Part shown: positions 47,624-55,904 of the stretch, in pieces
Position numbering within the stretch: position 1 is the stretch's first letter
How the letters are laid out: each line of letters opens with the position of its first letter
Assembly: GCF_028473645.1 (NCBI RefSeq)
Contig: NZ_CP097269.1
Location: 1,496,001-1,560,000 of the forward strand
Source: Acidovorax sp. GBBC 1281
Lineage (GTDB): Bacteria > Pseudomonadota > Gammaproteobacteria > Burkholderiales > Burkholderiaceae_C
DNA: 64,000 nucleotides
Direction: 5' to 3'
Position numbers and translations under genes: made by a program
The notes under the pieces: model-generated
Told to the model about the DNA's origin: nothing
What the model saw: only the letters and a program-made list of their open reading frames with translations
The model's database searches: none

Positions 47624-50008
47624 ATGGAACGAAATCATTTCCGCGCCGCCGCCGTGCTATCCAAACTACCGTCGTCTCCCTCAAAGCTGAGCTCTTCACC
47701 CGAACGCGCCGATACGGCTCCCTCCTCCTCCTCTTCCTCGTTGCGCCAGCACGCAACCAGCGCCTCGCTGGAGTCCGGGCATCCGTTGCGTCGACGGTCA
47801 TCCTGGAAGGATTCGGCGTCGGCTCTCCTGGGCTGTGTGCGTTCTCCGGAGACTGCGGAGGCGGCGGAGTCTTTGCAAGGCAGCGACCCGCTTCAGCGGC
47901 CGAGGGGGCGCCCGCCCCAGCGGGCGGCTTCCAGTCCGGCTGCGTTGCCTGCTACGCCGGCCTTGCCGCCACCCGTGTTTTCGGGCCAGGGTTTTTCCAT
48001 CCATATGGACGTCAGCGGCGCCGCCATCCTGGCGCAGCCGTTCATGCTGCGCCGTCTGGAGCTCACCGGGGGCGGGGCGAAGGGCGCGGTGTATCCCGGC
48101 GCCATCCAGGCACTGCACGCCCACGGGCAACTGGAACACCTTCGGCAAATAGGAGGCGCTTCTGCGGGAGCCCTCGTGGCCGCCATGCTGGCCAGTGGCG
48201 CGCGGCCGGACGACCTCGAAGAAACGGTCAATCAACTCGACATGCTCGGCATGATGGACAAGAAGGCCCGCCGGCCGGGTGCCGTATCCAGGCCACCACC
48301 GGGCAAGGTGGGCGCGCTGGTCCGGATGGTGAGTAACCGCGGCACCGAGATGCCCAACCTCACGAACCTGCTCAACCGCAAGGTTCGGGAGTCGGTCCTT
48401 CAACGCATTGCCGCATCGGAGCTGGCGGACACCCGGGCCGACATTCGGCAGATCCAGGCCCGACTGCAGGCCCGTGATCGGCTCGACGCGCTGGAGGTTC
48501 TGGCCCATGGCAGCGAGTTGTCTGGCGATGCCCTCTCCGAGTTGAATGCGCTGCGCCACCGCCAGGAGCGCTATGAGACCGCCAGGGACGGGTTGCAGCG
48601 CTTGATCGGCCAACCTGGGCAGGAAGAGGAACGGGCACGATTGGAAGCGGAACTGGATGAGGCCGCTTGCGGTGATCTCACGTTGGGCGACCTTGACCGC
48701 CTGGGCCAGGACGTGCCGGGTATCAAGGGCTTTTTCTGCACCAGCACCGCGGTCGTGAGCGAGACCGGGGCGCCTCGTCCGGAACGGCAACTCGCGGTTT
48801 TCAGCTCCGACAATCCGGACCTGCGCTGGATGGAGGTTGCCCATGCTGCCAAGCTGTCCGCCTCGCTGCCCGGCATCGTGGCGCGAGGCATGCAAAGCCT
48901 GCCGCACGGCACCACCGACGGTTCCTTGAAGCTCCAGTTCGAGGACGGCGGCGTGCTGATGAATACCGCGGCGCTGCAACTGATCGACCCCGACGCCGCG
49001 AAGGAAGAAAACCTGGTGCTGACCCTGGAGCACCCTGTCTTGAAAAAGGCCCTGGGGGAATCCTCTGGCGAGGGCAGCGGAGGGCTCTGGGGCCAGGTGA
49101 TGGACAAGGTGCGCAACAGCAGCGAGGCGGGCCGGCTGAACAATGCCTCGCGCCAGTTCGCGGCTGAACGGCTGGCCCAGGAGGATCTGCGCCCCAGGAC
49201 GGTCATGGCCCAGTTGAAGGGCGTGCCTGGTGTTGGGCCCGATTATTCCGGCAGCAAAGGCACCCTTGCGCTGGAGATGACGCCGCAGGAGCGCACCACG
49301 CTGCAGAACGCTTTTTTCGACCGGATTGATCGCCACCTGCAAACGCGCCGCGCCGATGTGTCCTTTCGGTCACTGGACCACCTGCTGGCAGACCTGGACG
49401 GCGACCGATTCGCACAGATCGGCGGCCCGAAACACCCCGTTGCTGATGGGCAACCCGCATTTCGCGAAGCGGTCGAGGCGGCGGCCTGGATGCGCGCGAG
49501 CCTGGCCCAGGCAGCCTTGGACCTGGCGAGTGCGGACGATGCGGCCCCAGCCGATGCGCTGCGCCATCAGATCCACGACTGGGCGCGCACGGTCGAGGCC
49601 AAAGCCCAGGGGCGCCCTGATCGCCTGGATGCCTGGGCCGCTTTGCTGACCGCATCTCCGCAGCCTGCGCACCAGCGCATCATGGATCTGGTGCGGGGCT
49701 CGGCACTACCCGAAGGCAGTTCCTTCCTGCGCCTGTGCCGTGACCAGGATGAGAACCAGACGGCCAGGCGCGCGGGCCTTCGGGTGGCCCACCAGATCGC
49801 CTATCCGGCGATGGCGCGCGCGGGTGTCACTCCGGCGATTCGCGACGTGCTGGGCGAGGTGGGGCGGAACCTGGCCGCCGTGAGCGGGCGGGCAGACGTC
49901 GAGGTCACGGCGCGTCAACTCGATGAGGCACTGCAACGCAAAGACCTTTCGTCCGCCGACCGGGAAAGCCTGTTGCGGGTGCGGCTGTCTCTTCCCGACC
50001 CGGCGTGA
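47624..50008 (+). CDS. Patatin-like phospholipase, ExoU-type candidate secreted effector
   Basis: A 794-aa protein. Residues 1-125 are disordered, rich in Ser, Pro and Ala, without a Sec signal. The patatin domain follows: oxyanion motif GGGAKG (149-154), nucleophile GASAG with Ser180, and the dyad aspartate Asp441 in EDGGVLMN. The long insert between nucleophile and aspartate and the large C-terminal domain resemble ExoU more than simple bacterial patatins. An upstream ATG at 47552 is possible. No chaperone or immunity gene is evident beside it. Export is inferred, not shown. Confidence 0.82.
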   Translation: MERNHFRAAAVLSKLPSSPSKLSSSPERADTAPSSSSSSLRQHATSASLESGHPLRRRSSWKDSASALLGCVRSPETAEAAESLQGSDPLQRPRGRPPQRAASSPAALPATPALPPPVFSGQGFSIHMDVSGAAILAQPFMLRRLELTGGGAKGAVYPGAIQALHAHGQLEHLRQIGGASAGALVAAMLASGARPDDLEETVNQLDMLGMMDKKARRPGAVSRPPPGKVGALVRMVSNRGTEMPNLTNLLNRKVRESVLQRIAASELADTRADIRQIQARLQARDRLDALEVLAHGSELSGDALSELNALRHRQERYETARDGLQRLIGQPGQEEERARLEAELDEAACGDLTLGDLDRLGQDVPGIKGFFCTSTAVVSETGAPRPERQLAVFSSDNPDLRWMEVAHAAKLSASLPGIVARGMQSLPHGTTDGSLKLQFEDGGVLMNTAALQLIDPDAAKEENLVLTLEHPVLKKALGESSGEGSGGLWGQVMDKVRNSSEAGRLNNASRQFAAERLAQEDLRPRTVMAQLKGVPGVGPDYSGSKGTLALEMTPQERTTLQNAFFDRIDRHLQTRRADVSFRSLDHLLADLDGDRFAQIGGPKHPVADGQPAFREAVEAAAWMRASLAQAALDLASADDAAPADALRHQIHDWARTVEAKAQGRPDRLDAWAALLTASPQPAHQRIMDLVRGSALPEGSSFLRLCRDQDENQTARRAGLRVAHQIAYPAMARAGVTPAIRDVLGEVGRNLAAVSGRADVEVTARQLDEALQRKDLSSADRESLLRVRLSLPDPA

Positions 50009-50293
50009 GGCATATGCGCTGACTGCGGGGCCGCTGACTGTGCGCCATCGGGTGGTTCATCTCCGGTCGGGTGCGCGGCAGGTTCCTCGCCAACTTTGGC
50101 AGAGGCGCGGGCATCGTTTCTGCACGGATCGTCCCCAGCGAGAGAACGACTGGCTGTGTTGGGTGTGACTTGAGCGGCGGTAGGCTGCTTTGGTTTGATT
50201 GCTATGTTTTTAATGGCAAAAAACCTTTTTCCTTGTTGCGCTGAAGGGAGATTGGATCATCGGCTTTTGCCGAGTTGCAATGTCGGGCCCGTT

Positions 50294-51160
50294 TTAGTCC
50301 TGCTTCAGGGAGGGCGCTGTTGCAGGCTCCATGCCGGTGCTTCGCACGATGGCGGCGGCCGCTGGTGACGCCAGGAAGCGGATCAGATGGCGGGCGGCAT
50401 CCGCGTTCTGCGCGCCCTCGGCCACGCCGGCCGAGAAGAACACGCGCTGCTGCACGGCGTCCGGCAGGGGCCCGACGAATTCCAGCTCCTTGAACGGCAG
50501 CAATTCACTCACCTGCTGGAAGCCCAGCTCCGCATCGCCCCGCAGCACCACCGCGCCGACGCGTTCGCTGTAGATCCTGGTGGCCTTGGTCTTCATCGCC
50601 TCGGCCACGCCCAGGCGCGGGAACAGTTCGTTGACCAGGTAGGTGCCGCTGGCGCTGGCGGAATAGGCGACCGATTTGGCCTGGAGCAGGGTCTGCTTGA
50701 GGGCCGCGGGGCTGCTGATGTCCGGCTTGGGCGTGCCTTTGCGCACGCTCATGCCGATCATGGAGCGGGCCAGGTCGACGCGGCTGCCCGCTTGCACCTT
50801 GCCCTGCGCCGTCAATTCGTCCAGCCCCGAATCGGCCAGGATCACGATGTCGAACTGCTCGCCCCGCGCCATGCGGCTGGGGATGGAGTCGGGTGCGTTG
50901 CCGAGCGACGCACCGCGCGCCGTGACGACCGTGTGGCCGGTGGCCTGCTCGTACAGCGGCACCAACTGGTCGTAGGCGGCCGAGAAGCCGCCCGAGGTGA
51001 CCACGCGGATCTCCGCGGCCTGGGCAGCGGGCGGCGCGGCGCCTCCCAGGGCCAGCCCCAGGCCCAGGGCGGTGCCCAGCAGGGTGCGCAGCACGCGGCG
51101 CCGGGCGTTGCTGGGCGTGGCCGTGGTGGGGGACGGTGTGAGCGGGAGGTTGAGCGGCAT
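50294..51160 (-). CDS. ModA-like extracellular solute-binding protein
   Basis: A 288-aa periplasmic binding protein. The N-terminus has a twin-arginine-like basic start (NARRRVLRTLLGTALGLGLALGG) and cleavage near AQAAEIRVV. The mature part fits the PBP type 2/ModA fold (SGGFSAAYDQLVPLYEQATGH, VILADSGLDEL, ERVGAVVLRGDAELGFQQVSELLPF). No permease or ATPase gene follows, so it is an orphan binding protein or a sensor. The ligand is unknown. It lies downstream of the Bug gene with a 50-bp gap. Confidence 0.8.
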   Translation of the reverse strand: MPLNLPLTPSPTTATPSNARRRVLRTLLGTALGLGLALGGAAPPAAQAAEIRVVTSGGFSAAYDQLVPLYEQATGHTVVTARGASLGNAPDSIPSRMARGEQFDIVILADSGLDELTAQGKVQAGSRVDLARSMIGMSVRKGTPKPDISSPAALKQTLLQAKSVAYSASASGTYLVNELFPRLGVAEAMKTKATRIYSERVGAVVLRGDAELGFQQVSELLPFKELEFVGPLPDAVQQRVFFSAGVAEGAQNADAARHLIRFLASPAAAAIVRSTGMEPATAPSLKQD

Positions 51161-51210
51161 GTCCTTTGTCTCCTGATTTTTTCTGGGGGGAATGCGTCCG
51201 GCCTGCCGTC

Positions 51211-52182
51211 TCAGTCGGCGGTGATCTTGCGTTCGCGGATGATGCGGCCCCACTTGGCGTGCTCCGCCGCGATGAATTGGCCGAGTTCTTCGCGGCCCGT
51301 GGGGCTGGCGGTCTGCCCGTGCTTGAGCAGGTTGTCGCGCACCTCCGGCGTGTTGAGCACCTTGACGATTTCGGTGTTCCAGCGGTCCAGCAGGGGCTTG
51401 GGCGTCTTGGCCGAGGCCACGAAGGCATACCAGTTGGTGGCGTTGAAGCCCGGGTAGGTCTCCGCCACGGTGGGCACGTTGGGCAGGTAGGCCGGGCGGG
51501 TCAGGCCAGTGGTCGCCAGGGGAATGAGCTTGCCCGATTCGATGTGGGGCAGGGCCGAAGGCGGTGCGGCGTAGAACGCGGTGACCCGCCCGCCCAGCAC
51601 GTCCTGCAGCGCCGGGGCGCCCCCTTTGTAGGGAACGTGCAGTGTGTCGATCTTCGCCACGTCGTTGAGCAGTTCTCCCGCCAGGTGCGCGGCCGAGCCC
51701 GGGCCGGTGGAGGCGTAGTCCAGCTTGCCGGGCTCGCGCTTGGCTTTGGCCACGAAATCGCCGAGCGATTTGATGCCGGTGCTCGCGGGCACCACCAGCA
51801 CGTTCGGGAAGGCCACGCCCATCGAGATGGGCGCCAGGTCCTTGAGCGGGTCGTACGCCACCTTCATGAAATGGGGCGCGATGCTCAGCGGCCCGATGGA
51901 GCCGAACAGCAGCATGGACCCGTCCGACGGGCCGTTGGCCACCTGGGCATGGGCCAGGTTGCCCCCAGCCCCCGGCTTGTTGTCCACCACCACGCTCTGG
52001 CCGATGTTCTCGCCCAGCTTCTTGGCGATGATGCGGGCGGCGATGTCGGCCGAGCCGCCTGCGGCGAAGCCGACCACGAGGGTCACCGGCTTCTTGGGGG
52101 GAAAGTCCTGCGCCTGGGCGGTGCTGGCGAGGGGGAAGCTGGCGGCCAGGAAGGCTGCCGCGATGAGGGGGCGTCGTTGCAT
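51211..52182 (-). CDS. Bug family tripartite tricarboxylate transporter binding protein
   Basis: A 323-aa periplasmic binding protein with a signal peptide ending AQAQDFPPKK, then VTLVVGFAAGGSADIAARI and VVDNKPGAGGNLAHAQVA, the Bug (TctC) signature. These proteins bind small carboxylates and are abundant in Comamonadaceae, often without nearby TctA/TctB. It is divergent from a LysR gene with a palindromic site between them, so it is probably controlled by that regulator. Confidence 0.93.
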   Translation of the reverse strand: MQRRPLIAAAFLAASFPLASTAQAQDFPPKKPVTLVVGFAAGGSADIAARIIAKKLGENIGQSVVVDNKPGAGGNLAHAQVANGPSDGSMLLFGSIGPLSIAPHFMKVAYDPLKDLAPISMGVAFPNVLVVPASTGIKSLGDFVAKAKREPGKLDYASTGPGSAAHLAGELLNDVAKIDTLHVPYKGGAPALQDVLGGRVTAFYAAPPSALPHIESGKLIPLATTGLTRPAYLPNVPTVAETYPGFNATNWYAFVASAKTPKPLLDRWNTEIVKVLNTPEVRDNLLKHGQTASPTGREELGQFIAAEHAKWGRIIRERKITAD

Positions 52183-52260
52183 GGGGTATGTCTCCGGGAA
52201 AGCGCCGCCGGGTCGTTGGCCCGGCGATCAAGGGCGCATCGTAGGAGGGGCACAATGATC

Positions 52261-52278
52261 CGTAAATTGCAATTTACG
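52261..52278. promoter_or_regulatory. Perfect palindromic operator between the Bug and LysR genes
   Basis: CGTAAATTGCAATTTACG is an 18-bp perfect palindrome, AT-rich in a GC-rich setting, 13 bp before the LysR ATG. It has the position and form of a LysR-type site controlling both divergent genes. Confidence 0.65.
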
Positions 52279-52291
52279 AAACGACTGTTGC

Positions 52292-53191
52292 ATGCGAAGC
52301 ATCAAATTCGACCTCAAGGAACTGCAGGCCTTCGTGGTCACCGCGGACCAGTCCAGCTTCCGCGTGGCGGCCGAGATCCTGTGCCTGTCCGCCCCGGCCT
52401 TGAGCCGGCGGGTGGAGCGGCTGGAATCCGCGCTCGGTGCCCGGCTGCTGGAGCGGACCACCCGCACGGTGGAACTGACCGCGATGGGCCAGGAGTTCCT
52501 GCACGAGGCGCGCATGGCATTGACCGGGCTGGACGAGGCGGTCCAGCGCTTCGGCGACCAGGTGCAGTTGCGCCGGGGCCGCGTGACCATCGCCTGCGTG
52601 CCGTCCGTGGCCAACCACCTGCTTCCGCGGGCGCTGCAGGCCTTCGCACAGGCGCTGCCCGACGTGCAGGTGCACGTGATCGACGAGAACGCCCAGCAGG
52701 TGATGGAGGCCGTGGCCCGCGGCGAGGCGGACTTCGGCCTGAGCTTCACCGGCACCCAGGAGTCGACGCTGCTGTTCCAGCCGCTGCTGCGCGAACGCTA
52801 CGTGCTGGCCATGCCGCGCAGCCACGCCTGGGCCCAGCGCCCCGAGGTGCGTTGGGAGGAACTGGCCGGCCAGCGGCTGGTGTCGGTCTCCAGCCGCAGC
52901 AGCAACCGCCTGCTGCTGGACCAGGCCATGGCGGAACTGCCGAATCCTCCCGTCGCCTGGTACGAATGCAACCATGTGACCGGCGCGCTGGCCCTGGTCG
53001 AGGCCGGGTTGGGGCTGGCGGCCTTGCCGCAGTTGGCGCTGTCGCCCGCGCATTCCCAGGTGTGCGGCGTGCCGCTGACCGGGCCCGACCTGTGGCGCAC
53101 CCTGGGGCTGCTGCAGCGGCGCTCGCGCGAACTCAGCCCGGTGGCCGAGGCCCTGCGGCAGCGCCTGCTGCAGATGCATACCGCGGTCTGA
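52292..53191 (+). CDS. LysR family transcriptional regulator
   Basis: A 299-aa LysR-type regulator. The HTH lies at ~10-60 (ELQAFVVTADQSSFRVAAEILCLSAPALSRRVERLE) and the substrate-binding domain from ~90 (GRVTIACVPSVANHLLPRAL). It resembles the CynR/GbpR-like group that controls catabolic and carboxylate uptake genes. It is divergent from the Bug and ModA-like genes and likely regulates them. Confidence 0.92.
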   Translation: MRSIKFDLKELQAFVVTADQSSFRVAAEILCLSAPALSRRVERLESALGARLLERTTRTVELTAMGQEFLHEARMALTGLDEAVQRFGDQVQLRRGRVTIACVPSVANHLLPRALQAFAQALPDVQVHVIDENAQQVMEAVARGEADFGLSFTGTQESTLLFQPLLRERYVLAMPRSHAWAQRPEVRWEELAGQRLVSVSSRSSNRLLLDQAMAELPNPPVAWYECNHVTGALALVEAGLGLAALPQLALSPAHSQVCGVPLTGPDLWRTLGLLQRRSRELSPVAEALRQRLLQMHTAV

Positions 53192-53287
53192 CGCGGCCGG
53201 TTGCACTCGAAGGGCAGGGGATTTGGCGGCCGGCATGCATCCGCTGCCCCGATGGCCCGGCGCCGCCGCATTCGGCGCCAGGCTTGC

Positions 53288-53800
53288 TCAAGCCCGCGCC
53301 GAACCCGGCGCCAGCCGCGCGGCCAGCAGGTTGGCCGTGTAACGCAGCCGGTCGATGTCCGCATCGGCACGAACACCGCGGCTGAAGCAGCACAACGTGC
53401 CGTACACCGCCCCGCCGGACAGGCGCACCGGCGTGCTCAGATGGGTGCCGATGGGGAACCCCGGGTCCGGCGCCTTGCCGGACGCGATGTAGGGCGCGGC
53501 ATCTTCCATCCGCTCCGGCAACCGGCCTTCGACCACCCGTTGGCACCAGCTTTCTTCGACCGGGTCGGACCGGCCCACTTCCACCGGCGAGAAATCCGGC
53601 GCGCTGTCCACGGCCATGATGGTGCGGTGGTCGGCCGTGAGCTGGGACACGAAGGCGACGTCCATGCCCAGCCGCGTGCGCAGCAGTTTCAGCACCTCCG
53701 GAACGGCGGCGGGAAGCTCAGGGTCGGCGGAATCGCTGGTCGCGACCAGCAGCTCCGAAATCTTGACGTCGAGGTCGTCGGGGTCGTAATCTAAAAGCAT
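53288..53800 (-). CDS. GAF domain protein
   Basis: A 170-aa protein consisting mainly of a GAF domain (residues ~28-165): LGMDVAFVSQLTADHRTIMAVDSAP, SWCQRVVEGRLPE, TPVRLSGGAVYGTLCCFS. No output domain is attached. Stand-alone GAF proteins often sense small ligands or redox state. The CC pair in TLCCFS is common to the family. Confidence 0.82.
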   Translation of the reverse strand: MLLDYDPDDLDVKISELLVATSDSADPELPAAVPEVLKLLRTRLGMDVAFVSQLTADHRTIMAVDSAPDFSPVEVGRSDPVEESWCQRVVEGRLPERMEDAAPYIASGKAPDPGFPIGTHLSTPVRLSGGAVYGTLCCFSRGVRADADIDRLRYTANLLAARLAPGSARA

Positions 53801-54125
53801 GCCGCCAGTCTAAGCCAGAGCAGAGCTGGCGTTCGGCTGAGCAACGGGCCGAATGACCATCATCGGCTTGAGAATTATTCTCATATACTGTGCTGCAGCC
53901 AGCCAGGCGCCACCCGTGGGGTGCAGCGCTCCGAGCCAGCGCCTTTTGTTCCCTGAATGATCCAGGTCTGCGCCCGTTCGCGTGGCGCACCCGCTGTCCG
54001 GCCCGTCGGCCGTGGACTCCGCGGGCGGCGCCGTCGGCCCGTCCGGTCCGCAAGCTGCCCCGTCGTGGGATGCGGCGCGGCCGATGGCTGGCCTGGTCTG
54101 TTGCAATCCCGAAGGAGGCTTGACC
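53801..54125 (+). other. Intergenic region holding a Fur box
   Basis: It contains the Fur palindrome at 53869-53883, a -10-like TATACT at 53884-53889 just beyond it, and about 235 nt of leader before the next gene. No further gene is supported. Confidence 0.5.
53869..53883 (+). promoter_or_regulatory. Perfect 7-1-7 Fur box
   Basis: TGAGAAT-T-ATTCTCA is a perfect 15-bp palindrome matching the Fur 7-1-7 pattern. A possible -10 box TATACT follows immediately. The first gene downstream on the plus strand is the unknown 113-aa gene at 54126. Confidence 0.75.
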
Positions 54126-54467
54126 ATGGCTGCCGATGCACCGCGCCCGGACACTGAAAACCCCACCGACGAGGAATACCGCCTGCCCTGCACCGAGGCG
54201 CTGCTGGCCAGCACGATGGCGCTCATGACGGGCCACGCGCACACCGCCGAGGCCCCGTATCGCGATGCCATGGCCCGCAAGATCATCGTGAACCTGCAGG
54301 CCCTGTCGCAGATGCCGGGGCTGACCTCGCACTTTCGCACCATGCTGCGCAGTCTGCAGACCCACTGGACCCCGGGTCCGGAGCGCCGCGCGGCAGCGCA
54401 AGAAAACCGCGACCCCGAGCCCCGCCCCCAGGCCCTGTGGCACGCGGCGCCGGAGGCGGTGCAGTAG
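54126..54467 (+). CDS. Unknown conserved-looking protein under probable Fur control
   Basis: A 113-aa soluble protein with no signal peptide. The central part (YRLPCTEALLASTMALMTGHAH, RDAMARKIIVNLQALSQMPGLT, FRTMLRSLQTHW) looks helical and conserved in character; the tail is Pro/Arg-rich. AAGGAGG precedes the ATG. A Fur box lies ~240 bp upstream. I do not recognise the family, and infer only that it is expressed when iron is scarce. Confidence 0.65.
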   Translation: MAADAPRPDTENPTDEEYRLPCTEALLASTMALMTGHAHTAEAPYRDAMARKIIVNLQALSQMPGLTSHFRTMLRSLQTHWTPGPERRAAAQENRDPEPRPQALWHAAPEAVQ

Positions 54468-54524
54468 GCCGGCGGTGCTATCGCGCCTTTGGTAGAACTG
54501 GTCCTGACCCCGGGCCTCTTCGAC

Positions 54525-54836
54525 TCAGCCGGCCACCTTGATCGCCAGGATCGCCAGGCCAAGAAGAACGAGCACCGCGGGCAGAACGCGGGCCCGTGGC
54601 CGGGAGGCCTTCGCCGCGATGGCGATCTGCACCACTGCGACAAGGGCAAAGATCGCACTCGCGGCCACGATGGCATTGCCCGACCCGTTTTCGATGGCGT
54701 TGGCGGGAATGGACGGGTCCATCCCGTGCATGAAGTCGTATTGATTTTGTGGCACAAGCGCCATGATCAGCAGGCCCAGGATGGACGCTGCATGCAGGAT
54801 CATCCGCAACGGCTTGTTCATGGTTTGCGGATTCAT
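54525..54836 (-). CDS. Small integral membrane protein
   Basis: A 103-aa protein with three predicted membrane helices (RMILHAASILGLLIMALV, AIVAASAIFALVAVVQIAIA, LPAVLVLLGLAILAIKVAG). The loop QYDFMHGMDPSIPANAIENGSG is hydrophilic. It ends convergent to the Fur-linked gene. No function can be assigned. Confidence 0.65.
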   Translation of the reverse strand: MNPQTMNKPLRMILHAASILGLLIMALVPQNQYDFMHGMDPSIPANAIENGSGNAIVAASAIFALVAVVQIAIAAKASRPRARVLPAVLVLLGLAILAIKVAG

Positions 54837-54864
54837 TTATAGCCTTTGGCGAAATCGCCGCGAT

Positions 54865-55686
54865 TCAATACACCAGCCGCTCGGGACGCACTTCCTGCAG
54901 GATGGTCGTGGCGATTTCCTCGATGCTTTTGGTGGTCGTGGACAGCCAGCGGATGCCTGCGCGCCGCATCATCGCCTCGGCCTCGGACACCTCGTTGCGG
55001 CAGTTGTCCAGTGCCGCGTACCGGGAGTTGGGGCGCCGTTCGTTGCGGATCTGCGAAAGCCGCTCGGGCTGGATCGTCAGCCCGAAGATCTTCTTGCGGT
55101 GCGGCTCCAGCGCCGGGGGCAGCTGGCGCCGCTCGAAGTCCTCGGGAATCAGCGGATAGTTGGCCACCTTCAGGCCGCACTGCATGGCCAGGTACAGGCT
55201 GGTGGGGGTCTTGCCGCTGCGCGACACGCCCACCAGGATCACGTCGGCGCCGGCCAGGTCGCGGTGGCTCTGGCCGTCGTCGTGGTCCAGGCTGAAGTTG
55301 ATCGCCTCGATGCGGTCGGTGTATTCCTTGCTCAGGCTCACGTCCGAAAAACGCCCCACGCGGTGGTGCGACTTGGTGCCCAGCTCGGTCTCCAGCGGCC
55401 GGATGAAGGTGCCGAACATGTCCAGCAGCATGCCCTTGCAGCCTTCCTGGATGACGCGCAGCACGCCCATGTTGACCAAGGTGGTGAAGACGATGGGCTT
55501 CTTGCCCTCCACGTCCGCCGTGTGGTTGATCTGCCGCACGGCCTGGTGCGCCTTGTCCTCGGTGTCGATGAAGGGCAGGCGCACGTGGCGCGGCTTCATG
55601 TCGAACTGGGCCAGGATGGCGTTGCCGAAGGTTTCGGCCGTGATGCCGGTGCCGTCGGAGATGAAGAAAACGGTGCGCGTGTGCAT
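54865..55686 (-). CDS. ppsR: PEP synthase regulatory protein (bifunctional kinase/pyrophosphorylase)
   Basis: A 273-aa DUF299 protein. It inactivates PEP synthase by ADP-dependent phosphorylation and reactivates it by Pi-dependent removal of the phosphate. The P-loop GVSRSGKT is at ~152-159. The start [20 protein letters not shown] is highly typical. It is divergent from ppsA, its substrate's gene, with a 218-bp shared upstream region. Confidence 0.95.
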   Translation of the reverse strand: MHTRTVFFISDGTGITAETFGNAILAQFDMKPRHVRLPFIDTEDKAHQAVRQINHTADVEGKKPIVFTTLVNMGVLRVIQEGCKGMLLDMFGTFIRPLETELGTKSHHRVGRFSDVSLSKEYTDRIEAINFSLDHDDGQSHRDLAGADVILVGVSRSGKTPTSLYLAMQCGLKVANYPLIPEDFERRQLPPALEPHRKKIFGLTIQPERLSQIRNERRPNSRYAALDNCRNEVSEAEAMMRRAGIRWLSTTTKSIEEIATTILQEVRPERLVY

Positions 55687-55904
55687 GGGCAGGGGTTCCG
55701 AAGAAGGGGGACGATCCGTCAGCCCGCCGCCAGCGCGGCCGCGCAGGGCAAGCCTACAATGGCGCTCATTATCCAAATTCTCACCATGCACCCCGGCGGC
55801 CCACAACCACAACACCAAAGCCGAACGCCGTGCATGGGCGCTCGCCCGCGATTGCTCCCCCGGAGCGCAGGCGCAGACCCAGTTTCAACTTCTGGAGCTA
55901 TCCC

